Assembly (NCBI GenBank): GCA_900543615.1
Contig: UQSC01000087.1
Coordinates: 1 to 7,470 of the forward strand
Origin: an uncultured Collinsella sp.
GTDB taxonomy: Bacteria > Actinomycetota > Coriobacteriia > Coriobacteriales > Coriobacteriaceae
Direction: 5' to 3'
Length of the DNA stretch: 7,470 nt
The notes under the pieces are model-generated. The model was not told the origin of the DNA. It saw only the letters and a program-made list of their open reading frames with translations, and did no database searches. This document shows, one piece after another, positions 1-6,355 of the stretch (positions are counted from its first letter, which is position 1; every line of letters begins with the position of its first letter). Made by a program: the position numbers and the translations under genes.

Positions 1-1873
1 AGGAACTATCGGAACTCGAAGCCAGCTCGTGGATGGTCTCGTGGTACACATCGTTGAACGAATCGAGCGGGGACTCGTTGCCGTAGTGATGGTAATACCA
101 CCAGTAGCAGGGGTAGTTGTCGTAGAAATCGTCGCTGTTGCGCAGGTCCGCAGGCACGGCCTCGGCCAGCTGTCGCAGCACTTCTTTCGAAACGCCCAGG
201 GCAACGCCCATCACCAGCAGTTTGTTCCACAAGATCAGGTCGCTGGGGACGGCCTCCTTCAGACGCGTAAAGTCCTCGAGCCAATGCTTGAGCGCCTTGC
301 AGCGAGCCGCCACCTCGGCGCCCTCCGGCGTGTAGCGGCGGAAGGTGCAGCTCAGGACAAAGCCCACGATCGTGACGGGGATCGAGATCATAGCGGCACC
401 GACGTTGGCGTCCGCAAAGTCGGTATAGATCAGAGAGCCCAGAATGCCAAAGACGATGATGATGCCGAGAACCAAGCCGGCAACCAGGGCGATGGTGCCG
501 TCCGAGGCGATAAGCTCGCGCGTCTCCAGCTTGCCCTTAACCGTGCTTTGATAGTCCTCGAGCTTGTTGCCAACAGATTCAGTACGCTCGCTGGCATACT
601 CCTCCAGCTCGCTAAACGTGCGTGAACGGACGCCGTCTTTATCGGGCTTAACGCCGGCGAAGAAGACCTTGAGCACATCGCGATCGATGCCGTCCTTCTT
701 GGCAGCCTTCCAGGCCTCGTCGGTCACTGTGATGCGATACGTCTGCTCCTCTTTTTCGCGACGGAGCAGACCCTTCTTCTTGGTCTCGGTCGCTTCTTCC
801 AGCTTGATCACGCGGTCGTCGGTGAGCTTCATAAGCGTGGCGATATATGCCTGATCGGGCACGTCGTTCCAGCTCATGAGGGCCGAAAGCACGGCGGGAT
901 GGTCGGCCGAAGGCACATCGCGGAAATATTCGTCCTGGAAAAGCGGCTTGGGCTTGCGGCGGCGCAGCTTGAGCACAACGATTGTGCCGGTAAAGGCCAC
1001 CGCCGCGACAACACTTAGCACGGCAAGCGCATTGGCAATCATGCGAGCGTGAGCGCGGCGAGCGTTGGCCTCGTCGGCCCATTCCTTCTCTTCGCTCAGA
1101 ATCGTCGACATGCGCTTTTCGCCCGAGACGGCAAGCTGCGGCACCCAGTCGCTGGGGAAGGCGATGCGTGCCTCGGCGAATTCGCCCTCATGCACGCAGG
1201 GAATGGTATAGGTGACCATGGGCTCGTCCGCATCGAGCGACACGTCGCCCGTCAGTGGGCCGTGGCCCCATGCGCGGAAGTTATCGCCCTTGACGGCAGC
1301 CGTCCCGGCAGCGGCATTTGCAAAGTAGACTTCCATCTCGACGTCATCGGAATCCGCCGACCAGCCGTCACCCACGAACTTCCAGTAGAGCTCGGCGGTA
1401 TCGGCCCAGTTCATAACCGCACCGGTCATGGAATAACTCACGTAGTAGATTGCGCTGTCGCCGCTCTCGTGGGGGCTGAACACCTTAATCTTTACGCCGT
1501 CGTCGGACTGCTCCACCGTGTAAACGCCGTCGTCGCCTTTGTTTGCGCTGTCGACCTTGTTAAACGCAGTGTCGTCTTCCTCGACGCTCAGCACATTGAC
1601 GACCACCGAGCCGCCTTGCTGGTTAGAGCCTGTATTGATATCCCAATACACGCCGTTAATGTCGTCGTCGAAATCGAACTGGCGTCCCTCGACAACGGTC
1701 AGCGAGCCATCGGCCTCAACCGTGGCACCGATATAGGTTTGGCTCATGGAGTAGCCGTCGGCGTGCGCGACGGCAGGCAGCAGCAACAACGCAAGCGCGA
1801 CGAGTGCGCAGACGGAAGCGAACCGCGCAAACAGGCGGCGCTGCCGACAGGGCTGGGCAACGGGGGCGTTCAT
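1..1873 (-). CDS. DUF2207 family membrane/secreted protein (YciQ-like), C-terminus off the left edge
   Basis: One uninterrupted minus-strand frame of 624 codons runs from ATG at 1873 off the left edge. The start is supported by AAAGGA at 1881-1886, 7 nt upstream. Residues 1-38 form a signal peptide: Arg-rich start, hydrophobic core, and an AHA cleavage site before Asp39. Next comes an acidic extracytoplasmic domain of about 240 residues with the DUF2207 pattern (GATVEADGSLTVVEGRQFDF, then GVYWDI). A membrane helix spans about 278-300, followed by a KLRRRK stop-transfer cluster. A cytoplasmic region (about 303-458) precedes two more helices at about 460-483 and 490-509. The following stretch, including YTPEGAEVAARCKALKHWLE and later MGVALGV, is typical of the family C-terminal domain. 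The visible end (ASSSDSS) looks like entry into the usual Ser/Gly tail, so probably only a few tens of residues are missing. Family function is unknown; the topology suggests an envelope role. The gene is divergent from gluQ. Confidence 0.93.
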   Translation of the reverse strand, partial: MNAPVAQPCRQRRLFARFASVCALVALALLLLPAVAHADGYSMSQTYIGATVEADGSLTVVEGRQFDFDDDINGVYWDINTGSNQQGGSVVVNVLSVEEDDTAFNKVDSANKGDDGVYTVEQSDDGVKIKVFSPHESGDSAIYYVSYSMTGAVMNWADTAELYWKFVGDGWSADSDDVEMEVYFANAAAGTAAVKGDNFRAWGHGPLTGDVSLDADEPMVTYTIPCVHEGEFAEARIAFPSDWVPQLAVSGEKRMSTILSEEKEWADEANARRAHARMIANALAVLSVVAAVAFTGTIVVLKLRRRKPKPLFQDEYFRDVPSADHPAVLSALMSWNDVPDQAYIATLMKLTDDRVIKLEEATETKKKGLLRREKEEQTYRITVTDEAWKAAKKDGIDRDVLKVFFAGVKPDKDGVRSRTFSELEEYASERTESVGNKLEDYQSTVKGKLETRELIASDGTIALVAGLVLGIIIVFGILGSLIYTDFADANVGAAMISIPVTIVGFVLSCTFRRYTPEGAEVAARCKALKHWLEDFTRLKEAVPSDLILWNKLLVMGVALGVSKEVLRQLAEAVPADLRNSDDFYDNYPCYWWYYHHYGNESPLDSFNDVYHETIHELASSSDSS

Positions 1874-1880
1874 AGGCACA

Positions 1881-1886
1881 TCCTTT
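1881..1886 (-). promoter_or_regulatory. Ribosome binding site of the DUF2207 gene
   Basis: AAAGGA on the minus strand lies 7 nt before the ATG at 1873. It fixes the start and places the signal peptide at the true N-terminus. I found no convincing promoter upstream: TTGACG at 1962-1957 (minus strand) is a good -35 hexamer but has no matching -10 at normal spacing. Confidence 0.75.
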
Positions 1887-1986
1887 GTCTGTGGTACCAG
1901 TAGCGTCATTGTCCCACGTTTGCGAGTTCATGTGACGAACATCTAGGTCAGCGGAGCGTCAAAACGGGACAAAAGTCACGCCCGCC

Positions 1987-2036
1987 GCCGGCACCTGGGG
2001 ACGTTCCTTATCTGCCGGCAATCTGGGACACTCCTT
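1987..2036. repeat. Short repeat-like intergenic stretch with paired TGGGGACGTTCCTT / TGGGACACTCCTT
   Basis: TGGGGACGTTCCTT (1996-2009) and the variant TGGGACACTCCTT (2024-2036) are imperfect direct copies 28 bp apart. The first is flanked by GCCGGCA (1987-1993) and TGCCGGC (2013-2019), a 7-bp inverted repeat with a 19-nt loop. On the minus strand the stretch reads openly to a TGA at 1961-1959, as if it were the tail of a lost coding region. From memory, similar GGGACGTTCC / GGGACACTCC strings recur between genes in Coriobacteriia; that is recollection, not a search. It could be a dispersed repeat, a decayed gene end, or chance. Confidence 0.35.
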
Positions 2037-2088
2037 GGCATAGCCCGCTCCGGCAATAGATACCACTTCATAGCTCCATCACAGGTGT

Positions 2089-2250
2089 AGCGGCTTTGTG
2101 TGGGCGCGGCATGCGCTGATTGAGCCGCCAGTTGAGGGGCATAAAGCAGTTGAGCGAAAACGGTTTGCCCCTTTGCCGTCCGCTTGAGGATCATGTCCCC
2201 CTTTTCCGCGGAAACCCCGGCAGTTGCGAAGAGCTGCCGGGGTTTCTGTC
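2089..2250 (+). ncRNA. Possible structured small RNA ending at the orphan terminator
   Basis: Three consecutive stems can be drawn on the plus strand. GCGGCT (2090-2095) pairs with AGCCGC (2123-2128) and encloses a GCGC/GCGC pair. AGGGGCA (2135-2141) pairs with TGCCCCT (2166-2172). The long terminator-like hairpin is at 2211-2246. No protein-coding frame of quality lies here on either strand, yet a terminator is present. A weak promoter-like pair, TTGGCA (2035-2040) with TAGATA (2057-2062) at 16-bp spacing, lies upstream. I do not recognise any known RNA family (not tmRNA, 6S, SRP or RNase P). This is a hypothesis from structure and context only. Confidence 0.25.
2211..2249 (+). terminator. 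Strong terminator-like hairpin, possibly bidirectional
   Basis: A perfect 13-bp inverted repeat pairs 2211-2223 (GAAACCCCGGCAG) with 2234-2246 (CTGCCGGGGTTTC) around a 10-nt loop. It is very GC-rich in its inner half and followed on the plus strand by a T-rich but interrupted run. The flanking A and T triplets make it nearly symmetrical, so it might act in either direction. The genes on both sides transcribe away from it, so it ends no annotated transcript. An overlapping palindrome TTTCCGCGGAAA (2203-2214) could compete for the left arm. Confidence 0.65.
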
Positions 2251-2369
2251 GTTTGAAGGCTAGATTGATTGACGACGATTAAGGCGCCGAGCCGGTGGTC
2301 CGGCACGCGCAACGTGTGGCCTCAGCAACTTGCAGGCCACGGCAGCGTCTCCCCCACCGCGCCCCGCGC

Positions 2370-2375
2370 TATACT
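2370..2375 (+). promoter_or_regulatory. -10 element for leaderless gluQ transcription
   Basis: TATACT lies 7 nt before the gluQ ATG at 2383, so the expected transcription start falls at or next to the A of the ATG. No Shine-Dalgarno-like sequence is present between them or just upstream, and no clear -35 hexamer is seen at 16-18 bp. Leaderless mRNAs are common in Actinobacteria. This arrangement also decides the start codon among several in-frame options. Confidence 0.6.
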
Positions 2376-2382
2376 CGTCCGC

Positions 2383-3387
2383 ATGGACATCAACGCACGC
2401 AACATAGCAACAACCGCCGCCGACGCGCCAACGACGCCGGCCGCTCCCGCGCCCGTCGTGGGGCGCTTCGCCCCGTCGCCCTCGGGCCGTATGCACCTGG
2501 GCAACGTGTTCAGCTGCCTGTGCGCATGGCTTTCGGCCCGCAGCCAGGGCGGCAGCATCGTGTTGCGCATTGAGGACCTGGACGATCGCTGCAAGCGCCC
2601 GGAACTTGCCGCCCAATTGATTGACGACCTGGCCTGGCTGGGGCTGGAGTGGGACGAAGGCCCCTACTACCAGCACGACCGCCTAGACCTGTACGAGAGC
2701 GCCTTGCGCCGGCTGAAAGACGCCGGCCTCACCTATCCCTGCTTTTGCACACGCGCCGAGCTCCACGCCGCGAGTGCACCGCACGCGAGCGACGGCACGC
2801 CCATCTACCGTGGCGCCTGCCGAAGTCTTTCGGCCGAGGAGGTGGCCCGCCGCAGCGCCCTGCGCGCCCCGGCCACACGTCTGCGCGTGCCCACCGTCGA
2901 CGACCTCGCAGACGACGTGATCGAATTTGTGGATCGCACGTACGGCGCCCAATGCGAAGCACTCGCCACCGAGTGCGGCGACTTTTTGGTGCGCCGCAGC
3001 GACGGCGTGTTTGCCTATCAGCTAGCCGTGGTGGTCGACGACGCTGCCATGGGCGTCACCGAGGTCGTGCGCGGATGCGACCTGCTGGGGTCCACACCGC
3101 GCCAGATCTATCTGCAGCACCTGTTGGGACTGCCCACGCCGCACTACGGACATATTCCGCTGCTCATGGCACCGGACGGCCGCCGCCTTTCCAAACGAGA
3201 CCGCGATCTGGACCTGGGCGAACTCCGCGCCCGCTTTGGCACGCCCGAAGCGCTGCTGGGCTGGCTCGCCGGGCAAACGGGCATCGCGCCGGACACCACG
3301 CCGCGCTCTGCCGAGCGGCTGGTCGAGCACTTTAGCTGGGATGTTATCCGCGCGCACCGAGAGAACATCGCTGTAACGGCCGAGTAG
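2383..3387 (+). CDS. gluQ: Glutamyl-Q tRNA(Asp) synthetase
   Basis: A 334-residue paralog of the GluRS catalytic core without the anticodon-binding domain. Known members activate glutamate without tRNA and attach it to the queuosine base at position 34 of tRNA(Asp). The N-terminal motif is GRFAPSPSGRMHLGN (residues 27-41, HIGH-type HLGN), followed by RIEDLDD. The KMSKS-type loop is RRLSKR (267-272). A zinc-site signature, C120-x-C122 then Y142-x3-C146, matches the Cys/Cys/Tyr/Cys ligands of E. coli GluQ (YadB) and separates it from GltX. The ATG at 2383 is chosen because of the TATACT box 7 nt upstream. The frame is open back to a TTG at 2269, and an in-frame GTG at 2458 lies next to the conserved core; neither has a ribosome site. 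The chosen start gives an Ala/Pro/Thr-rich extension of about 24 residues. Convergent with the metallophosphoesterase gene. Confidence 0.92.
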   Translation: MDINARNIATTAADAPTTPAAPAPVVGRFAPSPSGRMHLGNVFSCLCAWLSARSQGGSIVLRIEDLDDRCKRPELAAQLIDDLAWLGLEWDEGPYYQHDRLDLYESALRRLKDAGLTYPCFCTRAELHAASAPHASDGTPIYRGACRSLSAEEVARRSALRAPATRLRVPTVDDLADDVIEFVDRTYGAQCEALATECGDFLVRRSDGVFAYQLAVVVDDAAMGVTEVVRGCDLLGSTPRQIYLQHLLGLPTPHYGHIPLLMAPDGRRLSKRDRDLDLGELRARFGTPEALLGWLAGQTGIAPDTTPRSAERLVEHFSWDVIRAHRENIAVTAE

Positions 3388-3404
3388 CCAAATACGCCCC
3401 ACCC

Positions 3405-4130
3405 CTACGCAACATCCCAAGGCTGGAGTTCGTCGCCCAGGCGAACGATGCAGTCGTAGAGCACGGTATGGCGCTCGGTCGGGTTGGCATCCCGATGAAA
3501 ATGCCCGTAGTACCAGCGCTTGTAGTCCAAGCGGTCTTCCAACTCGTCAAAAAATGCCGTAAGTCGATCGACGGCGGGGCAATTCCAGCCGGGCGCCGGA
3601 TAGAGCGTGGGCGAAAGCATGCGCGTAGAGCAGGTGTGGGTGACCACGTAGTCGACCTTCCAGGCCACGCTGTCGAGCTTCGTCCGTGCCTCCTCAAAGT
3701 TGCGCTCGTCCGGCAACTCCTGCGGCCACCAGCTGGAATACGGAATGCGGTATTCCTTGTCCACGCTCGTGGCGCCGCCCATGATAAAGACCGTTGAGCC
3801 GTCGAGTTCAAAAACCTCGCCGCGCGTCAGGCGCCGTATGGGCGAGGTGTCCGACAGGCGCTGTGTCAGTCCGCCGTGCCACAACTCCATGGGTCGCTCC
3901 GCCCAGTGGTCGAAACGTTCGTGGTTGCCGTCGACGAACAGCACGGTATAGGGGCGCGACTCCAGCCAAGCGATGTCGGCGCACTCCTCGGCAGAGAAAT
4001 CCCACGGAAAGCCAAAGTCGCCGGCAATGATGAGATAGTCGTCGCTCGTCAGGCTTTCCCCAAGATCCCAATCGCGCAGCTTTTGCATGTCGAGCCCACC
4101 GTGAATGTCGCCCGTCACATAGACCGTCAT
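3405..4130 (-). CDS. Calcineurin-like metallophosphoesterase
   Basis: A 241-residue protein with the full two-metal phosphoesterase signature: GDIHG (D8, H10), GDFG (D38), GNHE (N69, H70), a later metal histidine in THTCS (H165), and GHFH (209-212). No signal peptide or membrane helix is seen, so it is probably cytoplasmic. The substrate cannot be read from sequence; family members hydrolyse phosphoproteins, nucleotides or cyclic nucleotides. The start at 4130 puts the first beta strand (TVYVTGD) at the N-terminus, as is usual. It has purine-rich GGGAAG (4146-4141) and GGTGAT (4139-4134) upstream. A longer start at 4166 would add 12 unconserved residues and lacks a ribosome site. Its stop is 17 bp from the gluQ stop with no visible terminator, so opposing transcripts may overlap. 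It lies 85 bp downstream of the small membrane protein gene and may share its transcript. Confidence 0.9.
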   Translation of the reverse strand: MTVYVTGDIHGGLDMQKLRDWDLGESLTSDDYLIIAGDFGFPWDFSAEECADIAWLESRPYTVLFVDGNHERFDHWAERPMELWHGGLTQRLSDTSPIRRLTRGEVFELDGSTVFIMGGATSVDKEYRIPYSSWWPQELPDERNFEEARTKLDSVAWKVDYVVTHTCSTRMLSPTLYPAPGWNCPAVDRLTAFFDELEDRLDYKRWYYGHFHRDANPTERHTVLYDCIVRLGDELQPWDVA

Positions 4131-4215
4131 CGGATCACCACTTCCCTGCAAGTCGCTAGCCCGCATTCTGCACGATTAGTAAGCTAACCGTTCCAGCCCT
4201 TCCATCCCTTAGGGC

Positions 4216-4455
4216 TTACCCCTCGTTCTTCCATCCAAACGGGTCAAGCACCCAAAAAACCAGATCGAGCACGCCGCCGGTCATCATGGCACCGGCAAGG
4301 GCCATGCAAACGTGCAGGGAACTGGCACTTCGGAGCACGTCGAATGGCCCCAGAACAGCCAGCAGCGCGACCGCTGCGCCGGCTACGCACAGCGCGAGGC
4401 ACGGCCCCGCGTCCTTGACGCACTTCTTTGCGAGATGCTTGGTGTTGTCACTCAT
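4216..4455 (-). CDS. Small hypothetical membrane protein, two predicted helices
   Basis: A 79-residue protein I do not recognise. It begins with a basic segment (TKHLAKKCVK). Two hydrophobic segments follow at about 18-36 and 47-70, joined by a short loop with one Arg. It ends in DPFGWKNEG. Four cysteines (C12, C19, C23, C50) lie in or near the helices. The ATG at 4455 is preceded by AAGGAG (4471-4466) at 10 nt, which supports translation. The frame stays open upstream to an ATG at 4731 inside the inverted-repeat element, but that 92-residue extension has no ribosome site and reads through repeat DNA, so I reject it. Same strand as the metallophosphoesterase, 85 bp upstream of it. Function unknown. 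Confidence 0.7.
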   Translation of the reverse strand: MSDNTKHLAKKCVKDAGPCLALCVAGAAVALLAVLGPFDVLRSASSLHVCMALAGAMMTGGVLDLVFWVLDPFGWKNEG

Positions 4456-4471
4456 CAATATCGAACTCCTT

Positions 4472-4616
4472 AGAGGGTCGTTGTTTGGGTACATGCCGCC
4501 GCGGCAGAGCAGGACGGCAGGGTAAGTGTCACATGTCGTGCGGACATCCATGGGGAAACCGCCTGCTCGACCAACCCTTGACGCCGTTTTGCACCGGCAC
4601 CCCCATCCCCCGCTAT
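4472..4616. other. Non-coding spacer upstream of the small membrane protein gene
   Basis: Between the ribosome site of the 79-residue protein and the left end of the inverted-repeat element there is no credible gene on either strand. A promoter for the small protein should lie here, reading on the minus strand, but I see no convincing -35/-10 pair. Confidence 0.5.
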
Positions 4617-4799
4617 CGAGGTCTAATACTTTTCCCGAGAAGTGAACGGCTGTTTTTGGACCCCTGAAACAGCCGCATTTTTCGACGGCAAAATCGTGGG
4701 ATTTCAGCATTGAAACCGCAGGAAACGGCACCTTTAAAGGTCGATGCTTCGGGGGTCCGTTTTAGCTCGTTCACTTCTCGGGAAAAGTATTAGACCTCG
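4617..4799. mobile_element. MITE-like element with perfect 32-bp terminal inverted repeats
   Basis: The first 32 bases (4617-4648, starting CGAGGTCTAATAC) are the exact reverse complement of the last 32 (4768-4799). Pairing resumes in the same register after a 9-nt internal mismatch: GGACCCC (4658-4664) with GGGGTCC (4752-4758), then several more pairs to about 4671/4745. The interior also has a local 9-bp hairpin (CGGCTGTTT 4647-4655 with AAACAGCCG 4667-4675), TTTCA/TGAAA (4702-4715), and the palindrome ACCTTTAAAGGT (4730-4741). There is no room for a transposase. An immediate target duplication is not clear: GCTAT sits directly left (4612-4616) and recurs 6 nt beyond the right end (4806-4810). 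A non-autonomous transposon or another dispersed palindromic element fits best; a large structured RNA is an alternative. Confidence 0.7.
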
Positions 4800-4867
4800 C
4801 TGCTAGCTATCCAGAAAGGCATCTCTCCCTTCCCCACCGCCACCCAAAAACTCATCCAACATTAATC

Positions 4868-4895
4868 TTGGCTCAAGAATCGCTTAATCTATAAC
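4868..4895 (+). promoter_or_regulatory. Promoter of the DUF4342 / response regulator / kinase operon
   Basis: TTGGCT (4868-4873) and TATAAC (4890-4895) are separated by 16 bp, close to the vegetative sigma consensus, in a locally AT-rich stretch of an otherwise GC-rich region. A second possible -10, TATAGA (4902-4907), has no matching -35. Transcription would start near 4902, giving a leader of about 107 nt. Confidence 0.55.
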
Positions 4896-4961
4896 CTGCA
4901 CTATAGAGTTCGACCAAGGGCGGGGCGGCGCAACGCAGGCCGCCGAACGCAACGCTCGCGC

Positions 4962-4978
4962 CCGGGCAGATCGCCCGG
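4962..4978 (+). other. GC-rich hairpin in the operon leader
   Basis: CCGGGC (4962-4967) pairs with GCCCGG (4973-4978) around a 5-nt loop, about 18 nt before the ribosome site of the first gene. There is no T-run after it, so it is not a terminator. It might affect ribosome access, or may just reflect base composition. Confidence 0.3.
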
Positions 4979-5008
4979 CGTCGCGCCCATCGAACGAAAG
5001 GACAGGTC

Positions 5009-5551
5009 ATGGACGACCTCGAAAAAGTTGAAACCATCCACACCAAGTGCAGCGTGAGCTACACCGATGCCAAGGCCGCACTCGACGCCGCCGACGGTAA
5101 CGTTCTGGATGCCATCATTTGGCTCGAGTCGCAGGGCAAGACCCAAACTACGTCGGCGCACGCCGCCACCGAGTCCGCGCCAGTCGATGAGCCCTCGGCC
5201 GAGATGGTCGCCGCGCAGGCCGCCTACGAAAAGTCGAGCGAAAAGACCGACTTCTCCAAGAAGATGGACAGCGTGTGGGAGTACCTCAAAAAGCTCTTCC
5301 GCCTGAGCCTGGACACCAAGTTTATCGCCACGCGCCGCGATGCGATCATCCTCAACATCCCCATCCTGATCCCCATCATCGCCCTGTTTGCCTGGGGCGC
5401 TACGATTTGGCTGATGCTGATTGGCCTGTTCTTTGGCATGCGCTACCGCATCGACGGCGACGGCGACGTGCCCGGCAGCATCAACAACCTTATGAATCAC
5501 GCCGCCGACGCCGCGGACGACATCAAACAAAATCTGAACGACGACAAGTAA
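5009..5551 (+). CDS. UBA-like / DUF4342 domain membrane protein
   Basis: A 180-residue protein. Residues 5-41 form a UBA-like three-helix fold of the type seen at the N-terminus of EF-Ts and many DUF4342 proteins (SVSYTDAKAALDAADGNVLD then AIIWLE). An Ala/Ser/Glu-rich linker (about 44-85) leads to a DUF4342-type segment: amphipathic KKLFRLSLDTKFIATRRD, then a long hydrophobic stretch at 113-144 (INIP-like start LNIPILIPII), long enough for a membrane hairpin. The tail is acidic. The ATG at 5009 has AAAGGA (4997-5002) at 6-nt spacing. It is the first gene of an operon with a response regulator 18 bp downstream. The role is unknown; the position suggests it works with, or is controlled by, the two-component system. 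The family match is from remembered pattern, not a search. Confidence 0.82.
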   Translation: MDDLEKVETIHTKCSVSYTDAKAALDAADGNVLDAIIWLESQGKTQTTSAHAATESAPVDEPSAEMVAAQAAYEKSSEKTDFSKKMDSVWEYLKKLFRLSLDTKFIATRRDAIILNIPILIPIIALFAWGATIWLMLIGLFFGMRYRIDGDGDVPGSINNLMNHAADAADDIKQNLNDDK

Positions 5552-5569
5552 TCGCAGACGGGGGCACGC

Positions 5570-6355
5570 ATGGCACGGATCCTGATCGTAGAGGACGAGG
5601 AGAAAATCGCCCGCTTTGTGACGCTCGAGCTGGAGCACGAGAGCTACCAGGTAGAGCACGCCGCCGACGGCCGCACCGCCGTGGACCTGGCACTGGAGCG
5701 CGACTACGATTTGATTCTGCTCGATGTGCTGTTGCCGCAGCTCAACGGCATGGAGGTCCTGCGGCGTGTCCGCAAGCACAAGGACGTGCCGGTGATCATG
5801 GTCACCGCGCGCGATGCCGTGATGGACAAGGTGGCCGGGCTCGATGCCGGCGCCGACGATTACCTGACCAAGCCATTTGCGATCGAGGAGCTGTTCGCAC
5901 GGATCCGCGTTGCGCTGAAGCGCGCGGAGGCCGTGCGGACGGCTTCGGGCGTTGGCGGCGCCGGCGCCGGGGCGGGTATGGCGGGCGGCGCGGGCGTCGG
6001 CGCCGCTGCGATACCCCCGGTCAGCGACTCGGCCCAAGCTTCCGCCTTGCTCTCCCCCGCCACGCTCGCCGTGGGCTCGGTTGCGCTCGACCCCAACCGC
6101 CGCGAAGTCACAGTCGGAGGCTCGCCCATCGCGCTCACGGCCCGCGAGTTCGACGTCCTCACCCTGCTTATGGCGCATGCCGAGACCGTGCTCACACGCG
6201 AGCGCATCGCGCACGAGGCGCTGGGCTATGAATACGTGGGCGACACCAACAACGTCGACGTGCACATCGCGCACCTGCGCGCCAAGATCGAGGACGCCGG
6301 TGGTACCCGCATCATCCAGACCGTGCGCGGGGTGGGCTATGTCTGCCGCGCGTAA
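5570..6355 (+). CDS. OmpR/PhoB-family response regulator
   Basis: A 261-residue transcription factor. The receiver domain (about 2-118) has the acidic pair E8/D9, phosphoacceptor D52 in LILLDVLLPQ, T79, switch residue Y98 and K101 in DDYLTKPF. The C-terminal winged helix (about 164-261) shows ALTAREFDVLTLL, a recognition-helix region with NNVDVHIAHLRAKI, and the wing ending in TVRGVGYVCRA. The two domains are joined by an unusually long linker, about residues 122-163, including a Gly/Ala run (127-147). Only a weak GGGGG (5560-5564) precedes the ATG, so translation is probably helped by the gene 18 bp upstream. The 3' end overlaps the kinase start by 17 bp. It presumably binds target promoters as a phosphorylated dimer; targets cannot be read here. 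Confidence 0.96.
   Translation: MARILIVEDEEKIARFVTLELEHESYQVEHAADGRTAVDLALERDYDLILLDVLLPQLNGMEVLRRVRKHKDVPVIMVTARDAVMDKVAGLDAGADDYLTKPFAIEELFARIRVALKRAEAVRTASGVGGAGAGAGMAGGAGVGAAAIPPVSDSAQASALLSPATLAVGSVALDPNRREVTVGGSPIALTAREFDVLTLLMAHAETVLTRERIAHEALGYEYVGDTNNVDVHIAHLRAKIEDAGGTRIIQTVRGVGYVCRA

Noticed and set aside
1049..1903. 284-codon plus-strand open frame
   Set aside because: It is antisense to the DUF2207 gene, which has a signal peptide, membrane helices and a ribosome site. The plus-strand product has no domain logic and arises from high-GC codon use.
1976..2312. Short minus-strand open frames upstream of the DUF2207 gene
   Set aside because: No ribosome sites, no recognisable motifs, atypical composition, and they run across the terminator hairpin.
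2269..2382. gluQ starting at TTG 2269
   Set aside because: No ribosome site, the added residues are not part of the family fold, and the start would lie upstream of the TATACT box.
4195..4216. AGCCCT/AGGGCT hairpin at the end of the small membrane protein gene as a terminator
   Set aside because: Only a 6-bp stem overlapping the stop codon, with no T-run on the minus strand after it.
5952..6338. Kinase start far upstream inside the regulator gene
   Set aside because: This stretch overlaps the regulator's DNA-binding domain out of frame and gives an Arg/Pro/Ser-rich sequence. The ATG at 6339 directly precedes the kinase N-terminus.
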